Shown: piece after piece, positions 21,452 through 32,635 of the stretch
How the letters are laid out: the number at the start of each line of letters is the position of its first letter
How positions within the stretch are numbered: the stretch's first letter is position 1
From: Gautieria morchelliformis
Taxonomy: Eukaryota > Basidiomycota > Agaricomycetes > Gomphales > Gomphaceae
Length of the DNA: 64,000 nucleotides
Reading direction: 5' to 3'
Assembly: GCA_015179125.1 (NCBI GenBank)
Contig: WHVA01000228.1
Coordinates: 106,088-170,087 of the forward strand
Position numbers and translations under genes: made by a program
Notes under the pieces: generated by a model
Told to the model about the DNA's origin: nothing
The model's database searches: none
What the model saw: the letters and a program-made list of their open reading frames with translations, nothing else

Positions 21452-21950
21452 TGTAGAGGACAGGAATTATAGGCAGTAGGTATGGACTTGTTGCTCAAAA
21501 GAATAGACTAGAAATTAATTCACCCTCTCAGTGAATTTAGTTGTCACTATAAATATATTATACACTACCTAGAAATTAATTCACTACAGAGGATTTCTAG
21601 GTCAATAAATTGAAATAACACTAGACTAATTTTACTCGCCTCTCTCAGTGAATTTAGTTGTCACTGAGAGAGGGGGAAATCTGTCTCACTGTGCATGTAC
21701 TACTACCCGGCCCTTTAGCGGTCAAGAGCTCGCGCGTCGAAGTCATTTCAGACTCCGCTGGGTGCAGCCGCTTGTGAAAATAGAAATAACAAGATGAAAT
21801 GGAGAGGTAGGGAGTGGCAGAAAAATTTCGAAAATAATCAGAGAAATGGGTGCATGGTACAAGAACAATGTGAGAGGAGATTGAAACACCATACAGCAAA
21901 TCGAATATATTATGCTTGATTTTAGTGCAGGAGCATAAATGCACCCAACA
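21452..21950 (-). mobile_element. Solo copia LTR in GyB-2
   Basis: This 499-bp sequence is a diverged relative of the 488-bp copia LTR, on the minus strand, with ends TGTAGAGG and CCCAACA on the plus strand. CACGC duplicates at 21447-21451 and 21951-21955. The empty site is a single GCGTG at 49424-49428 in GyB-3. The hairpin stem is kept, but its loop no longer contains AATAAA. Confidence 0.93.
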
Positions 21951-21955
21951 CACGC

Positions 21956-23520
21956 TGGATCTGTAGGTGGTGTCTTCCGCCTCTTCATCCCATTCATAAT
22001 ATTGGGACATCTCAGGATCCCACTCTTCAGGAGGTGCGTCTCTGTTGTCTGGAGAGTCCTTGGGTTGGGGATCACCCTCCCCCTCTTCATCAATTTGATG
22101 GAGAGGATTTTGACCGTGATCCATCTCCAGATCCTCGGTCTCCTCTTCGTGCCTCGTGGCTGCTGTTCTGATACCAGACCTAAGCCGGGGGCACTCCGCT
22201 TTCTTGTGGCCAGGTTGGCCACATTCAGAGCACGTGGTGCTGCTTTGGTTGCCACTGGGCCGATCGTTAGGCCGGCCAACGCTTTCATTGGGGGGGCAGG
22301 TTGCAGGGACGATCCTGACGCTTGAGGCTGTTTAGCCTCAGGTGGGCATCCAGCTTGCGCTGGGCGTGGGGGCAGCGGTCGCTGCGACGCTCCACTTCTC
22401 AACAACAGGCTGGGCCTGGTCATGCCCGTCTGTGTCACCAGCTTGCTCCCCATAAGCCGGGCAATGCTTGCTGTTGCCACTGCGTTTTCAGCGTGGCGCA
22501 TCCCCATATTGTATCGGGATGATTCCCCTATCATTTGGGCCATCTTGAAGAGTTGCTCTATCGAGATGCTCTTGGTGTTGTAGCCCTTTTTGAGAACCTC
22601 GTTGTGCAGCGTTTCGCGCAGTGCCGACATGAACCGTCTCCGGAACATGTAGTCATCTGGTGGCTGTATCATACGCGCTGCGTATTTCGTGAGCTCTTTC
22701 ATCATCTCCTGAACTGTCTTCATGCCTTTCATGACCGCGTCGAATTTATTCAATGCGTAGTGGTACATCAGTGTGTGCAGGAACATTTTTTGAAGGCCCT
22801 GCATCACTGTTTCCAGAGTCCAACTGCGAACCTGGCGATCGAAGTGTTCTATGTTTTGAAGGAACCATTCCTGGGCTTCGCCAGTTAGGCGAGTGCCCAC
22901 GTAGCTGACCTGCATGTCTATGCTGGTTGGCCCTAGGAGGCAGTTCATTTTCAGCCATCGTAAGATGGCTGCGATGAAGATTTCAAACTCTTTGAGGTCA
23001 GATCCCCCGGCGTATGGCTTGGGGTGAGCCAGCTTCACGCCGGCTTTCGCTAGCACAGACTTCTCTTGGTCTGTGTCCATGGCGTCTGCCAACGCCACGC
23101 GGATCATCCCTGTGATCCCGTCGTATGGCTCCAGCGGTATGACATCAGCCTGATCCGGTATTCCCTGGCCCTCCGTTGGGGCCATGGATTGCTCGTGCGG
23201 CTGTGATGCCGTGCGGGGCAGGCTGTATGCCCTGACGGGCCCTGGGCCCGGATCAGGCTTGGGATCGGGAGCATTTTGTGCTCTCGAGTCCGGGGGTGTT
23301 TTGTGCCTGGTGTCCCCGGTCAGTCCCGCGTTGCGAATCCGTAGCCTGCTGTTGTAGGCTGCGTGCTTGCCGTGCGTCCTGCACGGCTCGCGTGAGCTGT
23401 TCGTTGTTCTGCTGAGCGGTGTGGCTTTGGGCCACCGCTTCCTCAGCATTCTTCGCCAGCAGCTCGAGTGCTCGCATATGGCAGCGGGTGGCTGCGGTCT
23501 CTTTACGCTGCCAGCAAAAC
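21956..23520 (-). pseudogene. GyB-2 gag
   Basis: The minus-strand frame starts within RKETAATRCHMRALELLAKN and a Gln-rich segment. It continues through MAPTEGQGIPDQADVIPLEP, the capsid-like SDLKEFEIFIAAILRWLKMN and YVGTRLTGEAQEWF, and a Pro-rich linker. The zinc-knuckle region is frameshifted and reads only in part. The acidic end (EEWDPEMSQYYEWDEEAEDT) abuts the solo LTR. It is closely related to 47872-49430 but with many more differences than the neighbouring pol region shows. Confidence 0.88.
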
Positions 23521-24392
23521 ACATGTACAATAGAATGAAAGAGGGGTGCGAACATGAAACGATGGGAAAGAAAGAGGGCGAAGGTACCAAACACACCTTG
23601 AGACCTGCATACATGTTACACTGCACGGACTCTTGGTCTGCTGGGTTGATCCCACACGATCTACGGGTAGGATGTCCCGCAAATGCATTCCGGCCACAGG
23701 AACACCCAAAGGGGGTTGAGTCGAGAAGATCATGGGACCAGTGATGAACCATCAATCCAGGTAAAGGATTTCGATTGTGTCTGATGGTGTGCCTGCTGGC
23801 GAATGATGTGAGTAGCGAATGGTCATTTGGCAAATGTGGCGAATAGTGAATGGAGCGAAGAGTGAATGGAGCGAAGAGTGAATGGAGCGAAGAGTGAATG
23901 GAGCGAAGAGTGAATGGAGCGAAGCCGAGCGAACATGGAAGAGTGGTGAAAGGGAAAACAGAGATAGCTGCCCTGCAGTGGTACGATTCCCATTGAGTCC
24001 CACCTGCATGGAGGCTGAAACTGACACTATCCGAATGCATCCTGAGAACTTCAGCAAAGCTAATTCGTCCTGCCCTGCAGTGGTACGAGTCCCATTGAGT
24101 CCAACCTGCACGGAGGCTGCAACTGACACTATCCGAATGCATCCTGAGCATGTGGGTCTGTCATGGAGTGGGAGTTTAACAGATGATGGGTTCTATGATG
24201 GATGATGGCCCCAACAACTGGGTCCTGGCAGGAATGATGCAAATAGCGAATGCCAAAGCAGTATGGCGACGAATATGTTGGCAAGATATTCGCTGGTTCG
24301 GGAAGTCGTTCGCTGGTTCAGGAGGTCATTCGCTGTCTGTTGAGGGATGATTCACAGAATAAATGAATCATGACAGGTATCAGGTCTTGGCT
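23521..24392 (-). repeat. LTR-D copy, truncated, with 16-bp minisatellite
   Basis: On the minus strand it begins TGTCATGATTCATTTATTC at 24392 and follows the LTR-D family to about 23521, where it switches to GyB gag without the LTR-D 3' end. At 23847-23925 the unit TGAATGGAGCGAAGAG is repeated five times. The word GCGAAT/ATTCGC is unusually frequent. The mirrored copy is 46749-47871. Confidence 0.85.
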
Positions 24393-25944
24393 GACGCGTG
24401 TTGCGCTCCTGCCTGAGTTTGCAATAGGATCTCCGCATTTGTAAAAGCGCAGTTCTTCCAGACTTTTAGATTAAGGTATCAATTAGTGCCTTTTAACGAG
24501 TGAAATCTATTGCTCAGTGATTGAAACCACTGTGTTCGCCTCTCTTCTATGTGCTGACTAAGCCCATCGAGGCGCGTCCAACACTGATGAATGAGGGTCA
24601 CGTGACCACGTCGACAGAAAAGTGGTGTCGATCCAAGGAATAGTCAAATCAAAAGCATTCGCTTTTAAGGTAGTATAGAGTAAACAGTGATAGTAGACTC
24701 TCAACGAAGATTTGGAATAAACTATCAAGATCTGAGCTCTGTAGCTATCAAACAAGACCACAGTAATTTCAGGAGGCAGAATAATCGATTCTGGATTATT
24801 TCGTTCATACATTTGTACTAGCTATTTATACTATATTGATAGTAACTACTAGTGTTCAAGATATTGGATGGATGGGTCGAAAAACTACTTTGTAACTAAG
24901 GGGTGACTAATTTATAGTCATAAAGTCATGGGGTGATGGGGATGGTGTTAGGATTGTCTGGACCTTGGAATAGAGATCTGTACCTAGTATACAAAGCCCC
25001 TGTCCCACATGATGTTAAGATAGTAATCAGTCAGACGTGTCATGGGATTCAAATAGAAAATGGATCTGAGTTTACCCTGCCAAGCATATATGCTGGGCTT
25101 GGAGATGGGGCCGCTGTTTCTGTGCCCTTCTTGTGGGGCAGCTCATTGAGTATGTATACTGCAGGTGACTTTCTCAGGCCACTCCACAGCACCCTGTAGC
25201 CCTGCGCAGTCTATTATTATCTGCGGCGTTTGGTGCCCGCACCCCTCGGTGCCTATGGCCTGGCGCCTGTCGACGTCATGGCCAATGCCATCACTCAATA
25301 GGCGCGCCGTCCCTGATCGACCGCACGTGGTCGACGCTCAAACTCCTGTATATCACCTGATCTATGAGTAATATAGCATGACATAAATTTCGTGTGATTG
25401 TTGTCTGCGCCAACGTCTATCATGAATATAATTTCTGTTTCTTTGATTTTTCTTTTGTTTTTCTTTTCTTTCTTTATTAGTTTCTTTTTATATATAAATG
25501 ATTTAAAGTGAAATAATTGCGTTTGTCACAACACAGACAACCTGGCCCTCGAAGAAGCTGGCTGAGAAGTACCTCCGTCCCTTTGAGATTATTGGCAAGG
25601 CCCAATCCCGAGCTGACATTCTACACCTCCCAGATAGCCTTCAGGCAATCCACCCGGTCTTCCATGTCTCTATGCTCAAACCAACAATCCCAAACACCAT
25701 TCCGAATTGGGTCCAGTCTCCACCGCCTCCAGTCAAGATCGATGGCAAGACAGAGTATGAGATTTCCAAGATCAACCGACGATGCAGACCCTGTAATCTC
25801 CTGTACCTCGTCTGTTGGGCTGGTTATGAAGGAACTGATGAAGAGACGTCATGGGTCCTTGCGACTGAGCTCAGCGATGTGGCCAAGACCGTGACTTATT
25901 TTCACTCGGCCTACCCTGCCAAGCCTGGACCATGGGTTCTTTGA
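24393..25944 (+). pseudogene. Chromovirus pol C-terminus (chromodomain), split
   Basis: Two plus-strand pieces (24393-24463 and 25534-25944) encode the end of a different gypsy pol. After the insertion it reads PSKKLAEKYLRPFEIIGKAQ, then HLPDSLQAIHPVFHVSMLKP. The chromodomain contains YEISKINRRCRPCNLLYLVC and WAGYEGTDEETSWVLATELS. The chromodomain is thought to guide integration to modified chromatin. The upstream part is cut off by LTR-D. The intact-junction version is at 46254-46748. From 25945 to 26206 I see no gene. Confidence 0.88.
24464..25533. mobile_element. 1,070-bp non-coding insertion with 5-bp duplication
   Basis: CAGAC occurs at 24459-24463 and 25534-25538. The other arm has one GTCTG at 46660-46664 and no insert. 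On the minus strand the insert begins TGTTGTGACAAAC and soon contains TATATATAA, like an LTR start; its other end (TCTAAAA) is not a canonical CA. No open frame of note was seen. Likely a solo LTR of an unidentified family, or another non-autonomous element. Confidence 0.75.
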
Positions 25945-27050
25945 ACCCAAGCTTCGGCTCCCCCATTTCTGTTCACTCAGTTATGGTCACTTTCTTAGTT
26001 AGACGCTTAACACTCTTTGCTATGTTTGACCTCGGCCGTTTTGCCAAATAGCTACATCTGTAGTTCTTGGCATTCCTCTTGGCACCTGTTTCCCTTATCT
26101 CTCTGTTGTATTCATTCACTTCGGTTCCCAATTCCGATCCTGAAACAAAAACACCAAGAAAAGAGATTCACATTTAGATAGAAAACCTGAAAACATCAGT
26201 AGTTTATTAATTGTCCTCCATAGTCGCATCCCCATCCACATCTTTTTCCACATCATCCCACTCATTCCCTGAACCCTCATCCAAACCCCCATCCCTCGTC
26301 TTCTCCATGTCCTTGTTTCCGTTTTCCAATCCCGAACTCGTCTCCACTCTTCCCTCTGTTTCCTTTTCCTTCTCTTTTTCCTTTTCATTTTTCTTGTCCC
26401 CACTTCCCAAACCCACACCCGAACCATTCCACAATACATTGAACCCGCCCCCTAAACCAGACCACAACTTTCTCTGCAGCTGTAGTCCACAAGCCAATCC
26501 GCTTGTTCATCCGGGGGTTTTGCCACTCAATCTGTTGCGCCAAGTCCAAGATGGCCCAAAGCCGATGGTTGCTCCATTCCAACTGCTGGTTTTGTTGGGA
26601 CAACAAGTCCCTCAGCATTCAAGACATCTCTTCTACAGAAAGTCTGTCAGGTTTCAAACCCCTCAATCCCTTTCCTGATGGCCCAGCACCTATTTTTTTT
26701 TTTTTTTTTTTTTTATCCAATTTAACATCTTTTGGGGCATCACTCTATGTAAGATGGTGTATACAAGTTCCTTCGCTTGTGTTCCTTCTCGCCTTTAGAA
26801 CTCTTTCTCCGCTTGTGCTCGTTGGGCAGGGCCCCGAGCGTGTCCGTGCCTGTGTGGGCGAGGTGTGTGTTTTCTCGCGCTCTTCATGTCCCTTCTTCTC
26901 CCTTGCTCACTCCCCTTGACCTCTCGTCTCGTTCTCTGGGAGCGAAGTGTTCCCGTACTGCTCCTTGAATCGTCCCGTGTCATGTATGTACCTGAACAAG
27001 TGCCCCAAGGCTTTATGTCCCCCCAGTAGAGTTCTGACTGAGTCCGCCCC

Positions 27051-30000
27051 TCACCCAAGTTTTTTCCTCAGCGCTTTCCTCTGTTCGTGGTATGCGGGGC
27101 ATCGGAATAAGTAGTGGTGGACGGTCTCGTTCACGTTCTTGCACGCTGGACAGGTAGGGGAGTCCTTCTTGCCTATTTTGTGGAGGTGTCCGTTCAGAGC
27201 GACATGTCCCGTTCTGAGTTGTACGAGCAGGCTCGCATGTTTGCGTGGCATGTTTTTGGTAATCTTTGCAAACACTGCAGACGGCATCGTGGGGTCAATC
27301 TCATGAGCAAAGCGGGCTCTGGGCGACTTAGCAAACATCCTTCGTGCCTCTAGTTTCAACTCGGTGTTGTGTCTTTGGATCTTGGCGGCTTTGCTTATCA
27401 GGAGCGTTCCCCTGCACTCGATCGGTATGTCTCGATCCCTGCTGTTTTCTCCCTTTGCCGCCTTCTTCGCTTCCTCATCCGCTCTCTCGTTCCCTTCCAC
27501 CCCTTTGTGTCCCAGCACCCATCTCATGACAACCTTCGCTCCTTCCTGCCGCCGGACGACCTTTTGGACCTGCGTGTGTAGCGCGTTAACTAGATACTGC
27601 CTGGGGATCGCTCTCTCTCTCTTCTAGTCGTTTGGATCACCGCTTGGTTGTCTATGACCATTGTGTACCTCTCGCACCTTTCCTGTGTCATCATCTTCGC
27701 TCATATGGCCGCTCCGGCTAGCTCTGCCTCGAATACTGTGTGTTCGGTGTCTTGCCCCATGTATAGCCTCGCGGATCTTATCTCCACTCCGTTCTTGTAT
27801 AAGACTGCCGCTGCCCCTACGCTGCCCTCTATACTTGATCTGTCGGAGTATACTATTACCTCCACTCTCTCTGTGTCGTGCTCTGCTATCGCGCTCTCCT
27901 TCGTCTGTGGTATCCGTGCGCCGAATGCTGGGGTCCACTTGGGCACGTGTACGACAGTGTGTATTTTCTCCATTTTGTCCAGGACGAGGTTGAAGACGTG
28001 CATGATTTCGTGTAGCAGCGACCGGTGACGTTTCACATACCTCTTCGCCACCCTGCTGACCTTCTTCGCGAGTGGGTGGTCTAGAGGCAGACATGCTAGT
28101 CTCACCGTGGCTCTGTGTACATGCTTGGCTACTAGCAGTGGAAAGGGGAGTAAGTTCGCGTGCGCGTCCAGTGTGTCGGTGGCTGTGGATCTGAGGGCTC
28201 CTGTTATGTCCAGCGCCGCTTGGCGCTGTATTCGCGCCAATTTGTTGATGTGTCCTTTGGTCCCCTTGTGCTTCTTAGTCGCTGGTATGAGAAACAGGTC
28301 AGCCGCGTATAGCATTCTCGGTACTGCGACCGCTAAGTAGTACGCTCTCATGTGCTTAGCTGCAACGCCCCCTGTTGGCTTCGCAAGTCTCCTGTATTGG
28401 CTTATATAGGCCTCTCCCTTCTTTAGTGCGTAGTTAGTGTGATCTTTGAACCTGAGTTCCTGATCCACTATTACCGCTAGGAGCTTGTGCGTTGTCGTCG
28501 GCTTTATCACGTGCCTGCCTAACGTTATTGACAGCCTCTCTACTGGTCTCGCCTTGCTCAGTTTTTGTGGGTCTCTTTCTCTGCATCTGGTGAGTCCCAT
28601 TAATCCGAATTTTTCTATTGCGAATTGGCATTGATGCTTCTCGGCCCAGCTGTACGCCCCGTCTGTTCGGGTCATTATGTCTGACAATTTGGCGAAGGCG
28701 TCCTTCAGGTCCGCTCCTTCTGTGATGAAGGTCGTGTCGTCAACAAAGCCTACGCTGCCTTCCCCTTTGTCCCTTCTCGCGATGTCTATCAGGTCTCCGT
28801 TGTAGAATTGATATGCAATCGCGGATAGGGGGCATCCCTGGTCCATGCCCCTTTCTATTGGTCTGGTTGCTGAGGCGTAATCGTCAAAGCACACCATGGT
28901 GAGTCTACCTCGGACTTTCCTGTCTATCCATTCTGTGTATTCCCTCGGTACCCCCCTTCTGCGCATATTGTGGGTCAGCCTGTTTAGGATGATGCTCGGG
29001 AAGGCTCCCATGATATCCAGGTATAGTACCCCTAGCACTTTGCCCTTCCTCCACGCATCCTTCGCTTCGTCAACCACATAGTGGATTGCATCGGTTGTCG
29101 CTCGTCCAGGCCTGCATCCAAAATGGTTGTCAGGTAGCAGGTGATGCTTCTCGGCCATTATAACTAGGTCCTCTGCCACGCATGCTGACAATACCTTTCC
29201 TATTGTGTCCAGCAGTGCGATTGGCCTGTATGCCCCGGGAATGGTGTGGTCGGCCTTTCCTGGCTTGCGGAGGACCTTCGTGGTGGAGTCTCTCCATTCT
29301 GCCAGGAACGTCTGGAGCTCGAAGGTGGCGTGGAATAGGGGGCCTATGTGTGGTATCAGAACGTCGATACACTGTTTGATGAGCTCGTTCGGTATGCAGT
29401 TCGCTCCTGGGGCTTTGAACGGGTTGAGAGTGTCTACCGCTCTGCGTATTTGCTCATCAGTTATTGGCTGGTACTCAAATGCTGGTGGGGGGTACTCATA
29501 GTCTGGTGGTATTGGCTCTGCGTTGGCGTCGGGTTCTGGGAAGAATGTGTTGAAGAGCATGTGTGCTTTCTGCTCATTCGTCTCCGCCGTTGCCCTTGTG
29601 CCATTTGCCCTTACTTCTGACAGTGCTGGTACTTTCGCTCGGCCCCCATCGTTGGCGTCCTGCGATGCGTACTTGTGTGCTATCCAGATCGTCTTTTGGT
29701 CTATTTTGTCTAGGAAGTCTCTCCAATGCTGCTTCTTCGATTTCTCTATGGCTCCTGCGTATCGGTTCCTGGCGCTCTTGTACTTACCGTGTATCGGGTC
29801 TTCTGGGCTGTCCCTCTTCGCGTACGACCTCCTGCTCAGCCGTCGTGTTTCCGCTCTGATCTGGGTCAGCTGCAGGGACCACCACCGCTTCATGTAGGGA
29901 GATTGTTTGCTTTTCGGCACCATTTCGTCTGTCGTGTCTATTATGGCTGTCGTCAGTGCGCGTAGGTAGTGATGAAACTGTTGCTTAGTGAGTGGTATCG

Positions 30001-30891
30001 GTGTTCCTATTTCGCTCCGTAGTCTTGCGTCGAGCTTCTCATTGTACTTCTTCCAGTCTACTTGCCTATAATTGGGTCTCTGGCTCTGTATGCTAGCTTT
30101 GACCGTCACGTCGATTGTGGTGTCGATAGGGAAATGATCGCTTTTTGGTGGTCGGTCCTCCAGTACTGTTACGCAACTGGTGAGGCTTTCTATTAATAGA
30201 GATGAGATGAAGACGTTATCTGTCCGGGTGTGATTTCCTGTGGCCATCGCCTTGAGAGTGGGGATGCCCTTAGGTAGAGCCATGTGCAGCCCGTACTCCG
30301 AGACCGCATCCAACAGGGTTTGTGCTTCGTCCAAGTTGGCTCTGGTGAAAAGGTGAGAGTTTCAGAGTTCATCCCACCTCAGGTGGTGCCTATTGAAGTC
30401 TCCTAGCCAGATTACTTCTTCTGTTTCTTGTCCCTGTGTCTCCTCTTGTATCGCTTTCCTCTGCATGTATCGTCTCGTGGCTCTTATACTATCAGACTGT
30501 GCGCAGTCAGCATATATGTTTACGATTAGTATGTTACCCATGCATGTTTTGAGTTTTATTGTATTGCCGTGACATCCGGCGATCCTGCATCCTCAGCCCC
30601 CCACGCGCTCGTGGCTATTCTCTTGCTCACTAGGATCATCAATCTCGTCCTCTTTTCCTTGTCCTGGTACTGTGTTTTTGGATAAACTGAATACCAATTT
30701 GGTGTGGCTCTAGAGTTTCCCAAGAAGTCAATGTATGGTTCTTGGACGGCGAGAATGTCATATCGGTCAGGTGGGCACTTAGCTAGCATTTCCGCTGTTG
30801 CCGTTAAGGATTTGTTCACGTTCTGCTGTCTGTCCTCAAGTTTTTTAGCTGTTTGTTTGTCTCGTTCATCCTTGGATCGCGCTGTTGTCAC
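27051..30891 (-). pseudogene. LINE ORF2: endonuclease, RT and RNase H
   Basis: The endonuclease begins near QNVNKSLTATAEMLAK and has YDILAVQEPYIDF with its catalytic Glu. The frame shifts near 30556 and meets a TGA at 30362-30364 where CGA is likely. RT spans about 29400-28500, with AYRPIALLDTIGKVLS, GVLYLDIMGAFPSI, GMDQGCPLSAIAYQFYNG and active site GFVDDTTF. RNase H starts VIVYSDRSSIEGSVGAA, with Glu in FEAELAG, then a TGA at 27701. IDNQAVIQ and LGHKGVEGNERADEEAKKAA follow in shifted frames. The C-terminus has a Cys/His motif, CPACKNVNETVHHYLFRC. Most catalytic residues survive, so decay is recent. Confidence 0.92.
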
Positions 30892-31027
30892 CCTCGGTTC
30901 GCTGTCCTATCTGGGGCCGTTCGCGGCTGCTCCCTATCCCGTAATCGTCCAGTCGGCTCTGCCTACCCTCTCCTGGCTGATGTTTGTGCCAGCCTTGGTC
31001 TCTGTGTCCGATTCTCGGGTTTGCCCT

Positions 31028-32635
31028 TCATCCTTCTCCTCTGGTGCTCGCTGTGCCCTCCATCCTAGTTCTGTATCCTAATCCCTCTTGTTCCCTCTGG
31101 CGCCTGCTTTCATTTACGCCGTTCATCTGTCTCCCCCTGTTCGCCTCTTCCTCTGCTGCTCTTGCCCTTCTCTCTTCGTGGGCGCTGGCTCTTTTCAGTA
31201 CTTCTCCTGCGTCGACTGCCTCTTCCATCTCTCTCTGTTGCTCCCATGTCCATGGGTGCTTGTCTGGGAAAAGTCTGTAGGTATGTTCCGGGTCGCTCTT
31301 TTCCGCCGCCACACACTCTGCTCTGAACGTTGGGCATGTTCTGTCCCATGAAGCGTGTCCCTGCACGTTGCAGTTGGCGCATTTGTATCTCTTTGGGTCG
31401 CTCTCTTGGCAATCAGCGGTTCTGTGTTCATCCCCGCAGGTCCCACATGTCTCGTGGCTATTGCATTCTGCGGCGATGTGCCGCGCGTTGTAAGCCTGAC
31501 ACTGTAGGCAGCGGCGTGGCTCTCTCTTCATTCTCCTGGCCCAAGTCCTCTTTCCCGCTATGATTAGTCCGTCCCTTATGCTTTGGTTTGCGGCCTCTGT
31601 GCTACTGAATTTCGCTATGATGTGGGCGGATTTTTGGCCCGCCGTTCTTCTGTGCACGGGCTTTATCCAGCGAGTTGAGATCAGGGAGCCCGATGGCAGC
31701 TTGGAGTCTTGTTCGATTTTTCCCATCTCCGCGAGTGCGTCCGGCGAGTGGGTCAGGGGCACGTATTCCACTATGACCGATAGGGCCCTGTCTTTTATCA
31801 TGGCTGTCCTGCTGAACTTGCTAAGGAATGCTATTTTGTTTGCTTGGATCCACCTCGCCGCCTCCGCCGTTTCCAAGTCGAAAAATATCCCGCCATTCGC
31901 TAGCTTTTTGGCCCCGACGAACGCCCTGCTGATGTGGCTGTGGTCCTCCCCCAGATTATCGATGGCTTCATTGGATTTTGCTACCAGTTCCTGTTCGGTC
32001 AGCTCAGTGAGCGCGTTCTGTTCCGCTTGGGGGTCTCCGTCGATCAATATTTGTCTTTCTCTAGCCTTCTCTCTCACCAAATTACCCGGATGTGACAGGG
32101 GTACATTACCTTTGAGCGCAGCTGCGTATGTCATCCTCCCTGTCTTGTCATCTTCGTTCTGTCCGCTTGGTTTCCTCATGCTGTTGATGTGTTCTATGAC
32201 GTTGTAGGCTCCTTCCGTCACCGCCTTCGCTATCTCGGCTGCCTCCTTTGCCTCATCGACCGCCGCTGCGACTTTGGTGAGGGCCAGCTCCAGGCTCCTT
32301 TCAACATGCTTCATCACCGCCGCTCCTACTCCTTTCGCCGCTTCCTCTAACATCAATACTGCCACTGCTCTAATGCCCTCCTGCAGTGTTTTGCCACCTG
32401 CATTGTGTGCCAGGGATAGCAGCACGTAGCTGAGTTGCTCCACTGACAGTGGTTCGTCTTTCGCGTAGTACCCGTACCTGTCGAGAAACTGCCTAGCTTG
32501 CTCCCTAGTTCTTACTGATACACTCGGTTCAGCCAGTAGTTCAGCTCTCGTCTTCGTACTGCTCTGTTGTGCGGTGCCTGCCCTCATGCGGTTTTGTGAC
32601 GTGGCGGGCACCTGTGGGTCGACGCTCAGTGGCAT
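31028..32635 (-). CDS. LINE ORF1 (gag-like RNA-binding protein)
   Basis: An uninterrupted frame of 535 residues from ATG at 32635. The N-terminal half is Ala/Glu-rich and probably coiled coil (ALTKVAAAVDEAKEAAEIAK). The middle resembles ORF1 RNA-binding domains. Three zinc knuckles follow: CLQCQAYNARHIAAEC, CGTCGDEHRTADC and CANCNVQGHASWDRTC. The tail is charged (Arg/Glu). ORF1 proteins coat the LINE RNA and act in cis. From 32636 to 32765 is the 5' untranslated region. Confidence 0.9.
   Translation of the reverse strand: MPLSVDPQVPATSQNRMRAGTAQQSSTKTRAELLAEPSVSVRTREQARQFLDRYGYYAKDEPLSVEQLSYVLLSLAHNAGGKTLQEGIRAVAVLMLEEAAKGVGAAVMKHVERSLELALTKVAAAVDEAKEAAEIAKAVTEGAYNVIEHINSMRKPSGQNEDDKTGRMTYAAALKGNVPLSHPGNLVREKARERQILIDGDPQAEQNALTELTEQELVAKSNEAIDNLGEDHSHISRAFVGAKKLANGGIFFDLETAEAARWIQANKIAFLSKFSRTAMIKDRALSVIVEYVPLTHSPDALAEMGKIEQDSKLPSGSLISTRWIKPVHRRTAGQKSAHIIAKFSSTEAANQSIRDGLIIAGKRTWARRMKREPRRCLQCQAYNARHIAAECNSHETCGTCGDEHRTADCQESDPKRYKCANCNVQGHASWDRTCPTFRAECVAAEKSDPEHTYRLFPDKHPWTWEQQREMEEAVDAGEVLKRASAHEERRARAAEEEANRGRQMNGVNESRRQREQEGLGYRTRMEGTASTRGEG

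Larger units (their letters stand above)
16976..23520 (-). mobile_element. Ty3/gypsy element GyB-2, 5'-truncated, decayed
   Basis: Read on the minus strand it contains gag, protease, RT, RNase H, integrase, about 500 bp of non-coding 3' region, a polypurine tract and a 458-bp LTR (17433 to 16976). A 5' copy of this LTR was not found; instead gag is preceded by part of LTR-D at about 23520. A solo copia LTR interrupts it at 21452-21950. The same element is present in opposite orientation at 47872-53894. Every gene is broken and the integrase core is inverted, so the copy is dead. Confidence 0.88.

Noticed and set aside
23847..23925. Short regular repeats resembling a CRISPR array
   Set aside because: The units are contiguous 16-mers without spacers, lie inside an LTR of a eukaryotic element, and have no cas genes nearby.
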